This document shows positions 8,301-16,939 of a DNA stretch of 64,000 nt, one piece after another (position 1 is the first letter of the stretch; every line of letters starts with the position of its first letter). A program made the position numbers and the translations under genes. Origin of the DNA: Chloroflexi bacterium CFX4 (GTDB lineage: Bacteria; Chloroflexota; Anaerolineae; Aggregatilineales; UBA2796); contig QWHC01000007.1 in the NCBI GenBank assembly GCA_021404685.1, positions 124,001 through 188,000 on the forward strand. Direction: 5' to 3'. The notes under the pieces were generated by a model, which saw only the letters and a list, made by a program, of their open reading frames with translations, was not told the DNA's origin and searched no databases.

Positions 8301-9640
8301 AGATCGGCGATGGTGCTGCCGTAGTGTTCAAAGGCAGCGTCTAGTGCATCCACAAAGAGGAAGATCGGCGGATTAGGTGGCAATTGGCTGAGTGGCGTTA
8401 GCACGCGGTTCTCGAACGCCTCACGCGGATCAACCAACACTTCGCGCAAGGCGTCGCCGGTGGGCGCATCCTGATCAGCGGGCAGAAAAGCTGCCAACTG
8501 CCACGCGACCGAGTCAACAAAAGTGCGCGGATCGAGCGTGCGCGCCTGCCCGCTGATCAAATCGTAGCGGGCAACGCGCTCACCAACCAGATCGGCAAAG
8601 CGGCGCATAAGCGTGCTTTTGCCAATGCCGTGCGCGCCAACCACGTACAGCACAGGGCTGGCGGCACGGTCGGTGCGCCATGCACGGAAGGCATCCAACG
8701 CCCATTGGCGTTCAGCGAGCGCCTGCGTTGCACTGAACTGCGGTAGCCGTGGCAGCATCTCTGTGCTGAGGGTGGCTGCATCAGTGCGCGGTGTGTGCGG
8801 CACGGCACGGCGTTCGCCGCTAGGGCGCAAGGCACTGGTGAAGGCACGCGCCAATTCACCTGCTGACGGATAGCGATCATCGGGCAGTTTGGCAAGGGCG
8901 CGCTGAATGACGCTATCCACAGCGGTTGGCAGGTCAGTGCGGTGCGCGCCAAGCAGCGGCGGCAGGTCGTTCAGGTGCTTATACATCAATGAGAAAATGT
9001 TTTCGGCATGGAAAGGCGGTTCGCCGCAGAGCATCTCATAGAGCATCGCGCCTAAGGCGTAAACATCGGTCTGTGGCATCACGTTGAGCGCTTGCCACTG
9101 CTCCGGCGACATATAGGACGGCGTGCCGACTGCTTCACCTGTCCGCGTGAGTCCATGTGTGCCTGTCAGCTTGGCGATGCCGAAATCGCACAGGAAAGCG
9201 TTGCCTTCCCGATCCAACAAGACGTTGTGCGGCTTCATATCACGGTGAATAACGTTTCGCGCATGAGCATAGTCTAGGGCAGCGGCAATCTGGCTGATCA
9301 GGCGTTCCACCTCTGGGATGCTCAAATTCTTGGCGCGCACACGGCTGTTCAGGCTGCCACCATCCAGATAACGCATCACAATGTAGGGAAAACCGTCTAC
9401 CTGTCCATAGTCATAGATAGGCAGAATGTGGATATGCTCTAGGTTGGCAATAATCTGCACTTCGCGCACAAAACGCTCAAGTTCGGGTGAGCCTTCCTCT
9501 GTGCGCTCACTCATAACCTTGATCGCCACTTCGCGGTTTACTGTCTGTTGGCGTGCCTTGTAGACGGTGGACATGCCGCCGCGCCCAATAAAGGCGGTCA
9601 GTTCATAGTTGCCGAGCGTTTTGCCAACCAAATCAAACAC
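5393..9640 (-). CDS. Ser/Thr protein kinase - P-loop ATPase - WD40 repeat protein
   Basis: A 1,415-residue signalling protein. Residues about 8-270 are a Hanks-type kinase with an intact glycine loop (GRGGMSTVYKA), VAIK lysine, HRDMKPHN catalytic loop (near residue 130) and DFG. Residues about 300-500 are a STAND/AAA-like NTPase with Walker A GAHGIGKST (near residue 333) and Walker B FLFVDALD (near residue 423). A helical region follows, then roughly a dozen WD40 repeats from about residue 780 to the end, many with recognisable (V)WD-type ends. No membrane segment is seen. GTG at 9640 is preferred (AGAGG 7 nt upstream, kinase motif at the right distance); an in-frame ATG at 9670 is the alternative. 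Such proteins are thought to couple ligand sensing by WD40 and NTP-driven oligomerisation to phosphorylation. The target is unknown. Confidence 0.9.
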   Translation of the reverse strand: MFDLVGKTLGNYELTAFIGRGGMSTVYKARQQTVNREVAIKVMSERTEEGSPELERFVREVQIIANLEHIHILPIYDYGQVDGFPYIVMRYLDGGSLNSRVRAKNLSIPEVERLISQIAAALDYAHARNVIHRDMKPHNVLLDREGNAFLCDFGIAKLTGTHGLTRTGEAVGTPSYMSPEQWQALNVMPQTDVYALGAMLYEMLCGEPPFHAENIFSLMYKHLNDLPPLLGAHRTDLPTAVDSVIQRALAKLPDDRYPSAGELARAFTSALRPSGERRAVPHTPRTDAATLSTEMLPRLPQFSATQALAERQWALDAFRAWRTDRAASPVLYVVGAHGIGKSTLMRRFADLVGERVARYDLISGQARTLDPRTFVDSVAWQLAAFLPADQDAPTGDALREVLVDPREAFENRVLTPLSQLPPNPPIFLFVDALDAAFEHYGSTIADLVRATLQNFPDVLRLVVAAAPHPTLEPLFRNAQRLALHADNDEDRNALYATLSTHFAALMPNLSGGEVDLAALIEKAQGNPLYLNVVTACLAHQHISLAELGSLPESLEALFAYLVARLSPDDLEVLHVLAAARAPLPSRLLASALTLEPAALPKHLARLRPLLEETSSRTDWQLTHSALRYWLLENAADGIRVAHARLDQALRRDDPEAMELYAWQHLLAHVLRAEGSLAAFDLLTDLSFLTARLKRVSVADILDDLIEVRLALLDDGHLAPAAALESIAQAVRAAIPSIGGDSSALFGQLYNRLQNVPALAESLRAAAAAWRGTWLRVVWSPFSAPPNESLAIWQGSAPLALAASQAEGSAVSRLAVDSGATSSVCWLAACADGFLRLWQDGVLRREWLAHSNNAGTAALTDCALSSDGGYALSAAADGTAHLWDLGRDMRLHLWTDHRRAVLGCALSADSTLALTACEDRLLRLWDTSNGQLRAAFYEHPAAVTCCAFAVGAGGKRVAISGDAEGSLRLWDAAGNVLLHTLEGHRGAVTACVGLEDRHPLVASGGADGQVCLWDARNGALLRTLAGGTGAITAITLTFLAGRLLIAAASEDRTVRVWEVENGRLLAHFTGHRAAVSACAFDPLGRLLSGGREGALRLWTLPEADRIPVEAHGATVQGIAFTPDSARLISASQDREVRVWHADTGERVQTMRGHVGGIYALAVRADGRMALTASSDRTLRAWDVDRGALLRQFGGHLDSVLACAFSLKPLKIGTMPRPNWLVASGGADRTVRLFDAESGQLVLSLKGHRDAVTACLFSPTDELLLTLCKDRSASLWSLAKGELIHTFADPLITYTAVAFQPEGSLVLLGTADGSLSLFDRRSGAMATFARSGSAPITACGYTRDGSLIFSADADRWLRIYAARTQQVMAIFRVASPITCAAVAPNGIDFAIGDNKGAVYLVRLEGQPSGSGRKRNLL

Positions 9641-9818
9641 AATGTGCCTCTCTTCTCGCTGCCGATCCATGCCTAGTATATCCCGTTTAGCAGCCCTAGA
9701 CAGGGCGCGATGTAGGGCTGCGCCTTGGCATATCCTGCGCCCACTTGCCTCTGGCAGAACACACCGACTTGCGCTAAAATAGAACGCTCGTTCGGAGATA
9801 GTGGAAGGCAGTAGCGAC

Positions 9819-12800
9819 ATGCCAGCTTTTGAATTAGACGCCCCTTACCAACCTACCGGCGACCAGCCGCAGGCAATTGAAAAGTTAGTGGACGGCGTGC
9901 GGCGCGGCTTGCGCCACCAGACCTTGCTTGGCGCCACTGGCACAGGCAAAAGCCTCGGTTACAATGATCCTGTTTTTATTGTCGAAGTGTGTGACGGAAT
10001 CCAACAGCCAAAGGTTATTCCCATCGGTTCTTTTATTGATGAGCTGTTGCTAGTTCATCAACAGCAGGTTAGGCATAAAGGTGACACAGACACTTTAGAG
10101 CTAACCAACGCTATACCACGCTATTATACTCAGGCATTTGATCCTGAAACACGCCAAGTTGCTTTGCACCCCATCCAATCCGTCCTACGGCACGACACAC
10201 CGACTGAGATGTACCACTTGCAAACTGCCTGCGGACGTGAGGCAACGCTAACAGGCGATCACAATTTATGGGTGATGCGCGATGGTTACTTGAGGTTAAT
10301 TCGCACCGCAGACGCACTATCAACTGACTATGTACCGCTACCCGAAAGACTATTGGGCGAATCAGACCTACATACATTGGATTTGCGCGAAATTGTGACA
10401 GGGCGGCGCGTGGTTACAGTTGAGGGGCGGCAAGTCTTTGCGCTCAGCCAAAATGCTACTATGAAACTAGACTGTGAAATGCCTCTTTCGCCCGCTGTAC
10501 TGAAGCTCTTTGGTTATTACATTGCAGAAGGATGCAGCCAGTCTGGTTATCTCATCATCGCCAACCGCAACCCACACATACGCGGCGAAATTGAGGCAGC
10601 CTGCCAAGCGCTAGGCATTCGTTTCTCAGTCCGCCCATCGTCCGATTATCAGATTTCATCAGGTGCGCTGACAGATGCCCTGCATGAATTATGTGGTGGC
10701 AACGCACGCGAAAAGCAACTGCCGCCTTTTTGGTCACAATTATCACAGGTCAATTTGGCACATCTGCTGCGCGCCTATTTTGATGGGGATGGTTTTGTAG
10801 AACACGCCAGTGCAGTATGTGCAATGACAGCGAGTTCGCAACTTGCCTCGGATTTAGCCTACGCCTTGCTGCGCTTTGGTATTTGGGCGCATATTTCTAA
10901 ACGTTGGAAGCGGGCGACCAACACGGATCATATCGGCGATTGGTATTATCTGATCACGATTTCTGGTCAGGCTGATCTGAGGCGTTTTGCTGAATATATT
11001 GGTTTTTCGCTCAGCTACAAGATGGAAGCACTCCAGCGCCATTTTGCCGCCAAAGAACATTCAAACGTAGATATTGTTCCAATCAAGGGCGCAGATTTAC
11101 GTTGGTTACGGATTACGCTTGGCTTGACGGCAAGGCAACTTGGTGACTTGTGTGGTATCTCGCGGTCAGGCATACAACTTTTTGAGGCAGGCAAACGCAA
11201 GCCACGCCGCAAACGCCTGATTGCCCTTTTGAATGCACTTCGAAAGGTTGCGACCGAACAAGGGCAGGTACCTGAAAGGTGGCAATTTATCTGGGAGCAG
11301 ATGCGCTATGCGTGCAATCTGCGCTGGACACCGATTAAATCCGTTACTCCTGCTGCCTATCCATATCCTTACGTCTACGATTTGAGCGTTCCTGAAGTTG
11401 AGAACTTTCTTGCCGGCAATGGTGGCTTTTTTGTGCATAATACCTACGCCGTGGCGCAGGTTGTGCAGCAAATCCAGCGACCGACGCTCGTGCTGGCGCA
11501 CAACAAGACGCTTGCCGCGCAGCTCTATGCCGAGTTCAAAGAGTTCTTCCCGCGCAACGCCGTCGAGTACTTCGTCAGCTACTACGACTACTATCAGCCT
11601 GAGGCATATGTGCCGCGCCTTGATCTCTACATCGAGAAAGAGTCGGACATTAACGATGAGATTGAGCGCTTGCGCCTTGCCGCAACAGCCGCCTTGCTGA
11701 CACGGCAAGACGTCCTGATCGTGGCTTCTGTCTCGTGCATCTACGGCTTGGTCAGCCCGCAAACATGGGCAAAGGTGTTGCTGCCGCTCCAAGTTGGGCA
11801 GACCATCCGCCGCAACGATGTGCTGCGCCACTTAGTGACGATCCTTTATGAGCGCAACGACGTTGACCTGAAGCGTGGCGCCTTCCGTGTGCGCGGCGAT
11901 ACGCTGGAGATCATGCCCTCCTACCTAGAGACTGCCTACCGCATCGCCTTCTTTGGCGATGAGATCGAGCGCATTGTGCATTTCGACCCGATGACGGGCG
12001 AGATTCTGGAAGAAGTGACGCGCATAGACATCTTTCCCGCCAAGCACTATGTGGCAGAGAGCGACACGGTCAAGGCTGCCATTCATGATATCGAGGTGGA
12101 ACTTGAGGAACGCCTTGCTGAGTTGGAGCGCGAAGGCAAACTGCTAGAGGCGCAGCGCTTAAAGCAGCGCACCCTGTTCGACCTAGAGATGATCCGCGAG
12201 ATCGGCACATGCAGCGGCATTGAAAACTATTCGCGCCACTTTGATCGTCGTGCGCCCGGCACACCGCCCTATACCCTGCTGGACTATCTGCCCGAAGATT
12301 ACCTGCTCGTCATTGATGAGAGCCACATCGCTGTGCCGCAAGTGCGCGGCATGTACCACGGTGACCGTTCGCGCAAGGTGACGTTGGTAGACTACGGCTT
12401 CCGCCTGCCCTGTGCGATGGATAACCGCCCGCTGAACTTTGAGGAGTTTGAGGCGCGCATGGGACAGACCATCTACACCAGCGCCACGCCGGGTCCTTAC
12501 GAACTGGAACACTCGCAGCAAGTGGTGCAGCAGATCATCCGCCCAACGGGCATTGTTGACCCTGAGATCAGCGTGCGCCCGATTGAAGGGCAGGTGGACA
12601 ACTTGCTTAAAGAGATCACCATCCGCACCAAGCGCGGCGAACGCGCCCTTGTTACCACGCTGACCAAGCGCATGGCAGAAGATTTGGCGCAGTACCTGAC
12701 CGAGATGGGCGTGCGCGTCCACTACCTGCACAGCGAGATTGACACCTTGCAGCGCATTGAGATTCTGCGCGATCTGCGGCTGGGCGTCTATGATGTGGTG

Positions 12801-13355
12801 GTTGGCATTAACCTGTTGCGCGAGGGCTTGGACTTGCCGGAAGTCTCGCTGGTTGCCATCCTAGACGCGGATAAGGAAGGTTTCTTGCGCTCGGAGCAAG
12901 CGCTCATCCAGACCATTGGGCGTGCGGCGCGCCATGTCAACGGGCAGGTGATCATGTATGCTGACCGCATGACCGACTCGATGCAACGCGCCATCGCCGA
13001 AACTGAGCGCCGCCGCGCCGTACAGGTTGCCTACAACGAACAACACGGCATCACACCTGCCAGCATCATCAAACAGGTGCGCGACCTAACCGACCGTGTG
13101 AAGGCGCAGCAGGCTTTTGATGCGAAGGAAGACGCCGCACCGACTCCAACGCCGCAAGACATGAGCCGCGCCGAACTTGATAAGCTCATCCGTGAGCTAG
13201 AGAAAGAGATGAAGCAGGCGGCGAAGGACTTGGCGTTTGAGAAGGCGGCAGCCTTGCGCGATCAGGTACTTGAACTGCGAAAGGTGCTGGTGCTGAAAGC
13301 GGATAAGAACGACCTGCTGGCAGTTGGCGCCGCTGCCGACGTTTTTGAGGAATAG
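9819..13355 (+). CDS. uvrB: Excinuclease ABC subunit B (UvrB) precursor with intein
   Basis: DNA-damage recognition helicase of nucleotide excision repair, partner of UvrA and UvrC. The host protein, once the intein is removed, is about 681 residues, the normal UvrB size. Visible motifs are the P-loop, [15 protein letters not shown] (beta-hairpin region), VIDESH (Walker B), [32 protein letters not shown], and a C-terminal UVR motif around [15 protein letters not shown] that binds UvrC. The P-loop reads GATGTGK, then the intein, then TYAVAQ, so splicing restores GTGKT. The ATG at 9819 follows a GGAAGG; a GTG at 9801 is in frame but lacks a ribosome-binding site. The gene is divergent from the kinase-WD40 gene. 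Confidence 0.96.
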   Translation: MPAFELDAPYQPTGDQPQAIEKLVDGVRRGLRHQTLLGATGTGKSLGYNDPVFIVEVCDGIQQPKVIPIGSFIDELLLVHQQQVRHKGDTDTLELTNAIPRYYTQAFDPETRQVALHPIQSVLRHDTPTEMYHLQTACGREATLTGDHNLWVMRDGYLRLIRTADALSTDYVPLPERLLGESDLHTLDLREIVTGRRVVTVEGRQVFALSQNATMKLDCEMPLSPAVLKLFGYYIAEGCSQSGYLIIANRNPHIRGEIEAACQALGIRFSVRPSSDYQISSGALTDALHELCGGNAREKQLPPFWSQLSQVNLAHLLRAYFDGDGFVEHASAVCAMTASSQLASDLAYALLRFGIWAHISKRWKRATNTDHIGDWYYLITISGQADLRRFAEYIGFSLSYKMEALQRHFAAKEHSNVDIVPIKGADLRWLRITLGLTARQLGDLCGISRSGIQLFEAGKRKPRRKRLIALLNALRKVATEQGQVPERWQFIWEQMRYACNLRWTPIKSVTPAAYPYPYVYDLSVPEVENFLAGNGGFFVHNTYAVAQVVQQIQRPTLVLAHNKTLAAQLYAEFKEFFPRNAVEYFVSYYDYYQPEAYVPRLDLYIEKESDINDEIERLRLAATAALLTRQDVLIVASVSCIYGLVSPQTWAKVLLPLQVGQTIRRNDVLRHLVTILYERNDVDLKRGAFRVRGDTLEIMPSYLETAYRIAFFGDEIERIVHFDPMTGEILEEVTRIDIFPAKHYVAESDTVKAAIHDIEVELEERLAELEREGKLLEAQRLKQRTLFDLEMIREIGTCSGIENYSRHFDRRAPGTPPYTLLDYLPEDYLLVIDESHIAVPQVRGMYHGDRSRKVTLVDYGFRLPCAMDNRPLNFEEFEARMGQTIYTSATPGPYELEHSQQVVQQIIRPTGIVDPEISVRPIEGQVDNLLKEITIRTKRGERALVTTLTKRMAEDLAQYLTEMGVRVHYLHSEIDTLQRIEILRDLRLGVYDVVVGINLLREGLDLPEVSLVAILDADKEGFLRSEQALIQTIGRAARHVNGQVIMYADRMTDSMQRAIAETERRRAVQVAYNEQHGITPASIIKQVRDLTDRVKAQQAFDAKEDAAPTPTPQDMSRAELDKLIRELEKEMKQAAKDLAFEKAAALRDQVLELRKVLVLKADKNDLLAVGAAADVFEE
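9951..11441 (+). mobile_element. Intein with LAGLIDADG endonuclease and XRE-like HTH, inserted in the UvrB P-loop
   Basis: A 497-residue in-frame insertion that begins at Ser (SLGYNDPVF, block A) directly after the P-loop Lys and ends in FFVHN, with Thr as the +1 residue. Block B (TGDHNLWV) supplies the TxxH motif near residue 100. Two LAGLIDADG-type dodecapeptides follow: LFGYYIAEG (about 186-194) and LRAYFDGDG (about 272-280). A helix-turn-helix segment ([21 protein letters not shown], residues about 389-409; read as an XRE fold) follows, then blocks F ([15 protein letters not shown]) and G. All the usual splicing residues are in place, with Ser1 in place of Cys1, the block B Thr and His, the penultimate His and the terminal Asn, so splicing should be active. 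Its base composition looks more AT-rich than the flanking uvrB, consistent with horizontal gain. Confidence 0.95.
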
Positions 13356-13384
13356 CGATTCAGCCTAGCGGCAAAGCAACGTAG

Positions 13385-13404
13385 GGACGCGCCTCGGCGC
13401 GTCC
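13385..13404. repeat. GC-rich perfect hairpin in the uvrB 3' spacer
   Basis: GGACGCGCC-TC-GGCGCGTCC forms a 9-bp perfect stem, 30 nt after the uvrB stop. No T run follows, so it may be a REP-like palindrome or part of a rho-dependent or structured 3' end. I noticed only one copy in the window. Confidence 0.5.
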
Positions 13405-13510
13405 GCAGAAACACTCGCATTGGGCGCCGCACATTGACTGATGGGCGACTCCACGCCAAAATTGCGCGCAAATCGCAGACCGCTACAGTACCTTCAGATA
13501 AGGTGGGCTA

Positions 13511-15139
13511 ATGCGCCTGTTCGCACTCAGCATATGTGGACTGATGATCGCGGCGATGGTCTTCGCCGTAGCCCGCCACAGCCTTAACTTCTCGCCGCAC
13601 GATGATTGGGCAGATAGTATCGGCGTGGCGCTTGCCATCAAGCTGAAAGAAGGGCGCTTAACACCTAATGATCTATTCGTGCCATATAATGGGCATCCCT
13701 TGCTGGTTTGGCGTTTGGTGACGGCAGCGCACACAGCCTTATTCAACTATGACGTGCGCGTAGAGCAATGGCTGACTATCTTGCTCGTCTGCCTGAACTT
13801 TGCCCTGATGGGAAAGCTGCTATGGCATGGTTTCGGGCGCGCCGCGCCGCCACTTTACTGGATCGGCATGGTGCTGATTGCCTGCCTGCTTTTCACACCA
13901 CGCCATACCTACAACTATTTATGGGGCGTCAGCCTGATTTGGGCAGGGTCGGTGACCTGCTTTTTGCTCGGCTTATGGTTGATTGTTTCAGTCAAGTCGG
14001 CACTGTGGCGCTTTTGTGGGCTATTGGCAGCCGCAACAATCGCTTTTTTTACGCAGGGCGTCGGAGCAGTCCTCTGGTTGGCATGGCTGCCGTCGGCATG
14101 GCTGCGTGGCGAGCGTTCACGGCGCTTTTGGTTCTTTTACGGCGTAGGTACGGCACTTTTCTTGGCGGCGCGCTTTCTGCTAGGCGAAGGCGTGCAGTCG
14201 CGTGCCAGCATCGCTGTAGATGGTTTTTCAATCAGCCGCAGCTTCACCTATTTTGGCATTCTCTTAGGGAATGTCATCATCGTCTACGAGGTTATTCTGA
14301 TCGGGCTGGGCATTGCAGTTGTGGCGTTCTGGATGGTGAGTATTGTTGCCTTGCTGCGTTTAGGTGCGCCGCTGCCTGAGGTTGGTGTGCTGGCGAGCAT
14401 TGGCGCTTTCGCTGTGCTGGCGGCAGCGCTGATCAGTGTGGCGCGCCATGATATTGTGCCACTGCTGATCTCAAGCAGTTTATACTTGGTGCATACACAA
14501 CTGATCTGGATAGCCTGTGTTGTGGCAAGTTTATGGCTTATTCATTTGCAGATTCAAAAGCGCGTTGGGCGCCTTGGGCGCTACGGTGTGCTGGTCAACA
14601 CAGGGATGCTGGCAAGCCTGATAGGCGTAACTTTCTTTTTTCATGTGCCGCTTTACCAAACGTCTTTTCAGCGCGAGTTTGATTGCATGTGGCGCTATGC
14701 CTTTAGCGGCGAGATCGCCTGCACCGCTGAATTTGTGCCAAGGTTCGCGCAAAATGCTGTGCCGCGCCTTGAAGGGATGATCGCGCACAGGCTCGGCGCG
14801 TTCAATCAAGCACCGCAGCGCGCTTTTGAAGTGCCATTTGATGCGTCGTGGCGCATCCCTGATCTGCCGTATCGCTATCTGCTGCACGTCACCGCTCATC
14901 TCACCTGCCCCGATGGATCGCTTTTCCAAGTGAGTGCCGTTCAGCCGACGGGTCAGATCATGACGGCGGCGGCAACGCTCTCTGAATCAGCCGCATACAT
15001 CAGGCTTGATCTTTCGGCATGGCGTGGCAAACCATTTCGCCTTATGTATCACCTCGAATCAGCGCAAGCAGACGGCAGCTGCCAGGCGACCGCGCAGTTG
15101 CGTGCTTTCATGCATGTGGAAGCGCTCAGCGCACCATAA
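13511..15139 (+). CDS. Polytopic membrane protein, unknown function
   Basis: A 542-residue integral membrane protein. I count about nine or ten hydrophobic segments between residues 1 and 385, followed by a roughly 155-residue soluble C-terminal part that is probably extracytoplasmic. The first loop after the N-terminal helix holds acidic residues in HDDWADS, a layout seen in GT-C-type glycosyltransferases, which keep Asp residues in their first extracytoplasmic loop. That resemblance is suggestive only. An AAGGTGG ribosome-binding site precedes the ATG. It stands alone between uvrB and a convergent tetR-like gene. I do not recognise a family. Confidence 0.7.
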   Translation: MRLFALSICGLMIAAMVFAVARHSLNFSPHDDWADSIGVALAIKLKEGRLTPNDLFVPYNGHPLLVWRLVTAAHTALFNYDVRVEQWLTILLVCLNFALMGKLLWHGFGRAAPPLYWIGMVLIACLLFTPRHTYNYLWGVSLIWAGSVTCFLLGLWLIVSVKSALWRFCGLLAAATIAFFTQGVGAVLWLAWLPSAWLRGERSRRFWFFYGVGTALFLAARFLLGEGVQSRASIAVDGFSISRSFTYFGILLGNVIIVYEVILIGLGIAVVAFWMVSIVALLRLGAPLPEVGVLASIGAFAVLAAALISVARHDIVPLLISSSLYLVHTQLIWIACVVASLWLIHLQIQKRVGRLGRYGVLVNTGMLASLIGVTFFFHVPLYQTSFQREFDCMWRYAFSGEIACTAEFVPRFAQNAVPRLEGMIAHRLGAFNQAPQRAFEVPFDASWRIPDLPYRYLLHVTAHLTCPDGSLFQVSAVQPTGQIMTAAATLSESAAYIRLDLSAWRGKPFRLMYHLESAQADGSCQATAQLRAFMHVEALSAP

Positions 15140-15197
15140 GTGCGCTGTGACGCTCAATGTTGAAGCGCGCCTCAGGCTGTCCAGCGCTTTGCTCAAG

Positions 15198-15839
15198 TTA
15201 GCCTGAGGCGTTTTGGCGCGCCACCTCTGCCGACAAATAGGCGATCAGTAACGGCTTCGCCTGCTCAATGATCGCCCAACCGACTGCCTCGCCTGCCTCA
15301 CCTTTCAGGCGCAGTGCCAGCCCAAGCACGGCGTGCAGTGCGGCAAGGCATACCCGTGCGCGCACCTCTTGTTCCAACGGACTCAGGTGCGGCAGCAGAA
15401 CGCCGAGCAAGGCAGTTGCATGGGCGGTGATCTCCTGCTCCAAGGCGTTGGCTGCCGCTGCCAGCGTTGGGCTTTCGCCGGCGCCAAGCATAATCCGCGT
15501 GAAGCCCATGCGCCTACTGCCGAACACCACAACGCTATCTACCCAGTCTGCCACCAATGCCACGATTGGCTGCTGAGCTGCCTCTTGGTGCAGCCTATCA
15601 TAAATCGCTAGAAGCCCTTCACGGTAGCGCGCTGCTACCGCAGCCAGAATTGCCTCTTTGTTTGGGAAATATTGGTAGACCGATCCGATGGGAACATGCG
15701 CGGCAGCGGCAATAGCGTTGGTCGTCACCGATTCGTAGCCCTGTTCGGCAAAGCGTGTTTCCGCCGCGTCTAGAATAGCCTCCACGCGCTGCTTAGCACC
15801 TAGACGCTGTGGCGTGCGGCGCATAGAAGTCTCAACCAT
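15198..15839 (-). CDS. TetR family transcriptional regulator
   Basis: A 213-residue DNA-binding regulator. The N-terminal TetR helix-turn-helix is clear: ILDAAETRFAEQGYESVTTN, then IAAAAHVPIGSVYQYFPNK at about residues 22-60. The ligand-binding C-terminal domain is helical and divergent. ATG at 15839 is preferred because GAGGA lies about 8 nt upstream; the in-frame ATG at 15854 would place that site inside the gene. It is divergent from a short-chain dehydrogenase, and the spacer carries three TGAG-N6-CTCA palindromes. It therefore probably represses itself and the dehydrogenase until an unknown ligand binds. Confidence 0.93.
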   Translation of the reverse strand: MVETSMRRTPQRLGAKQRVEAILDAAETRFAEQGYESVTTNAIAAAAHVPIGSVYQYFPNKEAILAAVAARYREGLLAIYDRLHQEAAQQPIVALVADWVDSVVVFGSRRMGFTRIMLGAGESPTLAAAANALEQEITAHATALLGVLLPHLSPLEQEVRARVCLAALHAVLGLALRLKGEAGEAVGWAIIEQAKPLLIAYLSAEVARQNASG

Positions 15840-15860
15840 AAAAAATATCCTCATTATTTA

Positions 15861-15936
15861 TGAGAAATCTCTCATTTGCATTTGTGAGCAATTACTCATA
15901 TAACTGCACACAAGGAAAATGTGAGTAATTACTCAC
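15861..15936. promoter_or_regulatory. Three palindromic operators between tetR-like and SDR genes
   Basis: Three 14-bp sites of the form TGAG-N6-CTCA lie at 15861-15874, 15885-15898 and 15922-15935. The last extends to a perfect 16-bp palindrome, GTGAGTAATTACTCAC (15921-15936). They fill the divergent spacer and are the likely binding sites of the adjacent TetR protein. Confidence 0.8.
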
Positions 15937-15994
15937 AAGGATACCACGTTCAGCAAGCTAGGTCAATTTTATCCAAATGGGAGCGCACAAGACG

Positions 15995-16858
15995 ATGCAA
16001 GGCAAAACTTATCTGATTACCGGCGCCAACAGCGGCATTGGCTACGCCACCGCCGAAGGTTTGGCAGCACAGGGCGGCACAGTCCTCCTGCACGCCCGCA
16101 GCCGCGAAAAAGGCGAAGCAGCCCGCGCCGAGATCATCAAAAAGACGGGCAACCAAGCGGTGCATTTGCTGCTGGCAGATTTGAGCGTGATCAGCGAGGT
16201 AAAAAGACTTGCCGCCGATGTGCAGGCACGTTTCAACCGCCTTGATGCGCTGATCAACAATGCGGCAATTATTCCGCCGCAGCGCACCACCACACCTGAT
16301 GGCTTAGAAACGCAGTTTGCAGTGAATCACCTTGCCTACTTCATCTTGGGCAATCTGCTGCTGCCGCTGCTGCAAAGCAGCGCGCCTGCCCGTCTGGTGA
16401 ACGTCTCGTCGTCGCTGCACCATTCAGGCAAGGTGGATTTTGAGAACTTACAATCCGAGAAGCGCTACGAGTTTAATCCGGTGGGTGGCGCCGGCTGGGG
16501 CTGCTACGCCAACACCAAGCTGATGAATGTCCTATTCACGCGGGAGATGGCGCGGCGGCTTGGCGCCAACGCGACGGTGACAGTCAACGCGCTGCATCCG
16601 GGCTTGATTGGCACGAACTTGGTGCGCGCTGCGATGCCCAAGTGGTTTCAGCCGATCTACCGTGCGGTGGTGGGCAAGCCCAATCGCGGCGCGCAGACCT
16701 CTATTTACTTGGCAACCTCAGCCGAAGGCGGGCGTGTGACGGGCAAATACTTCGCCGATAGCAAAGAAGCGCCAATGGCAGAGGCTGCCAAAGATGACGC
16801 CACAGCGCGCCGCTTGTGGGAAATCAGCGCGGAACTTGCCCAGCTTGAAACGATCTAA
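15995..16858 (+). CDS. Short-chain dehydrogenase/reductase (retinol-dehydrogenase-like)
   Basis: A 287-residue NAD(P)-dependent oxidoreductase with a Rossmann fold. The cofactor motif TGANSGIG is near residue 9, NNAAI near residue 87, the catalytic Ser lies in NVSSSLHHSG and the catalytic Tyr/Lys pair in YANTKLMN. The overall pattern is that of the retinol dehydrogenase/WW-oxidoreductase-like branch, which acts on hydrophobic alcohols or carbonyls; the true substrate is unknown. ATG at 15995 is chosen because GGGAG lies about 11 nt upstream, while the in-frame ATG at 15977 has none. It is probably controlled by the divergent TetR protein through the palindromes in its promoter region. Confidence 0.93.
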   Translation: MQGKTYLITGANSGIGYATAEGLAAQGGTVLLHARSREKGEAARAEIIKKTGNQAVHLLLADLSVISEVKRLAADVQARFNRLDALINNAAIIPPQRTTTPDGLETQFAVNHLAYFILGNLLLPLLQSSAPARLVNVSSSLHHSGKVDFENLQSEKRYEFNPVGGAGWGCYANTKLMNVLFTREMARRLGANATVTVNALHPGLIGTNLVRAAMPKWFQPIYRAVVGKPNRGAQTSIYLATSAEGGRVTGKYFADSKEAPMAEAAKDDATARRLWEISAELAQLETI

Positions 16859-16939
16859 GGCATACAAATATAGCGGCGTTGATCTGAAAATGCCTGTGGA
16901 AACACACAAGAAGCAACGGCGGAATAGCACCCGCCTGTT

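Noticed and set aside
9951-11441. uvrB as a pseudogene broken by an insertion
   Set aside because: The insertion keeps the frame throughout and carries all intein splicing residues, and the exteins join to a perfect UvrB P-loop.
11166-11831. Open frame of 221 codons on the minus strand inside uvrB
   Set aside because: It is a reverse-strand shadow crossing the intein-extein junction, without a ribosome-binding site or recognisable domains.
13385-13404. GC-rich palindrome as a member of a dispersed REP/MITE family
   Set aside because: I noticed only one copy in the window, so a family cannot be claimed. It is listed only as a hairpin.
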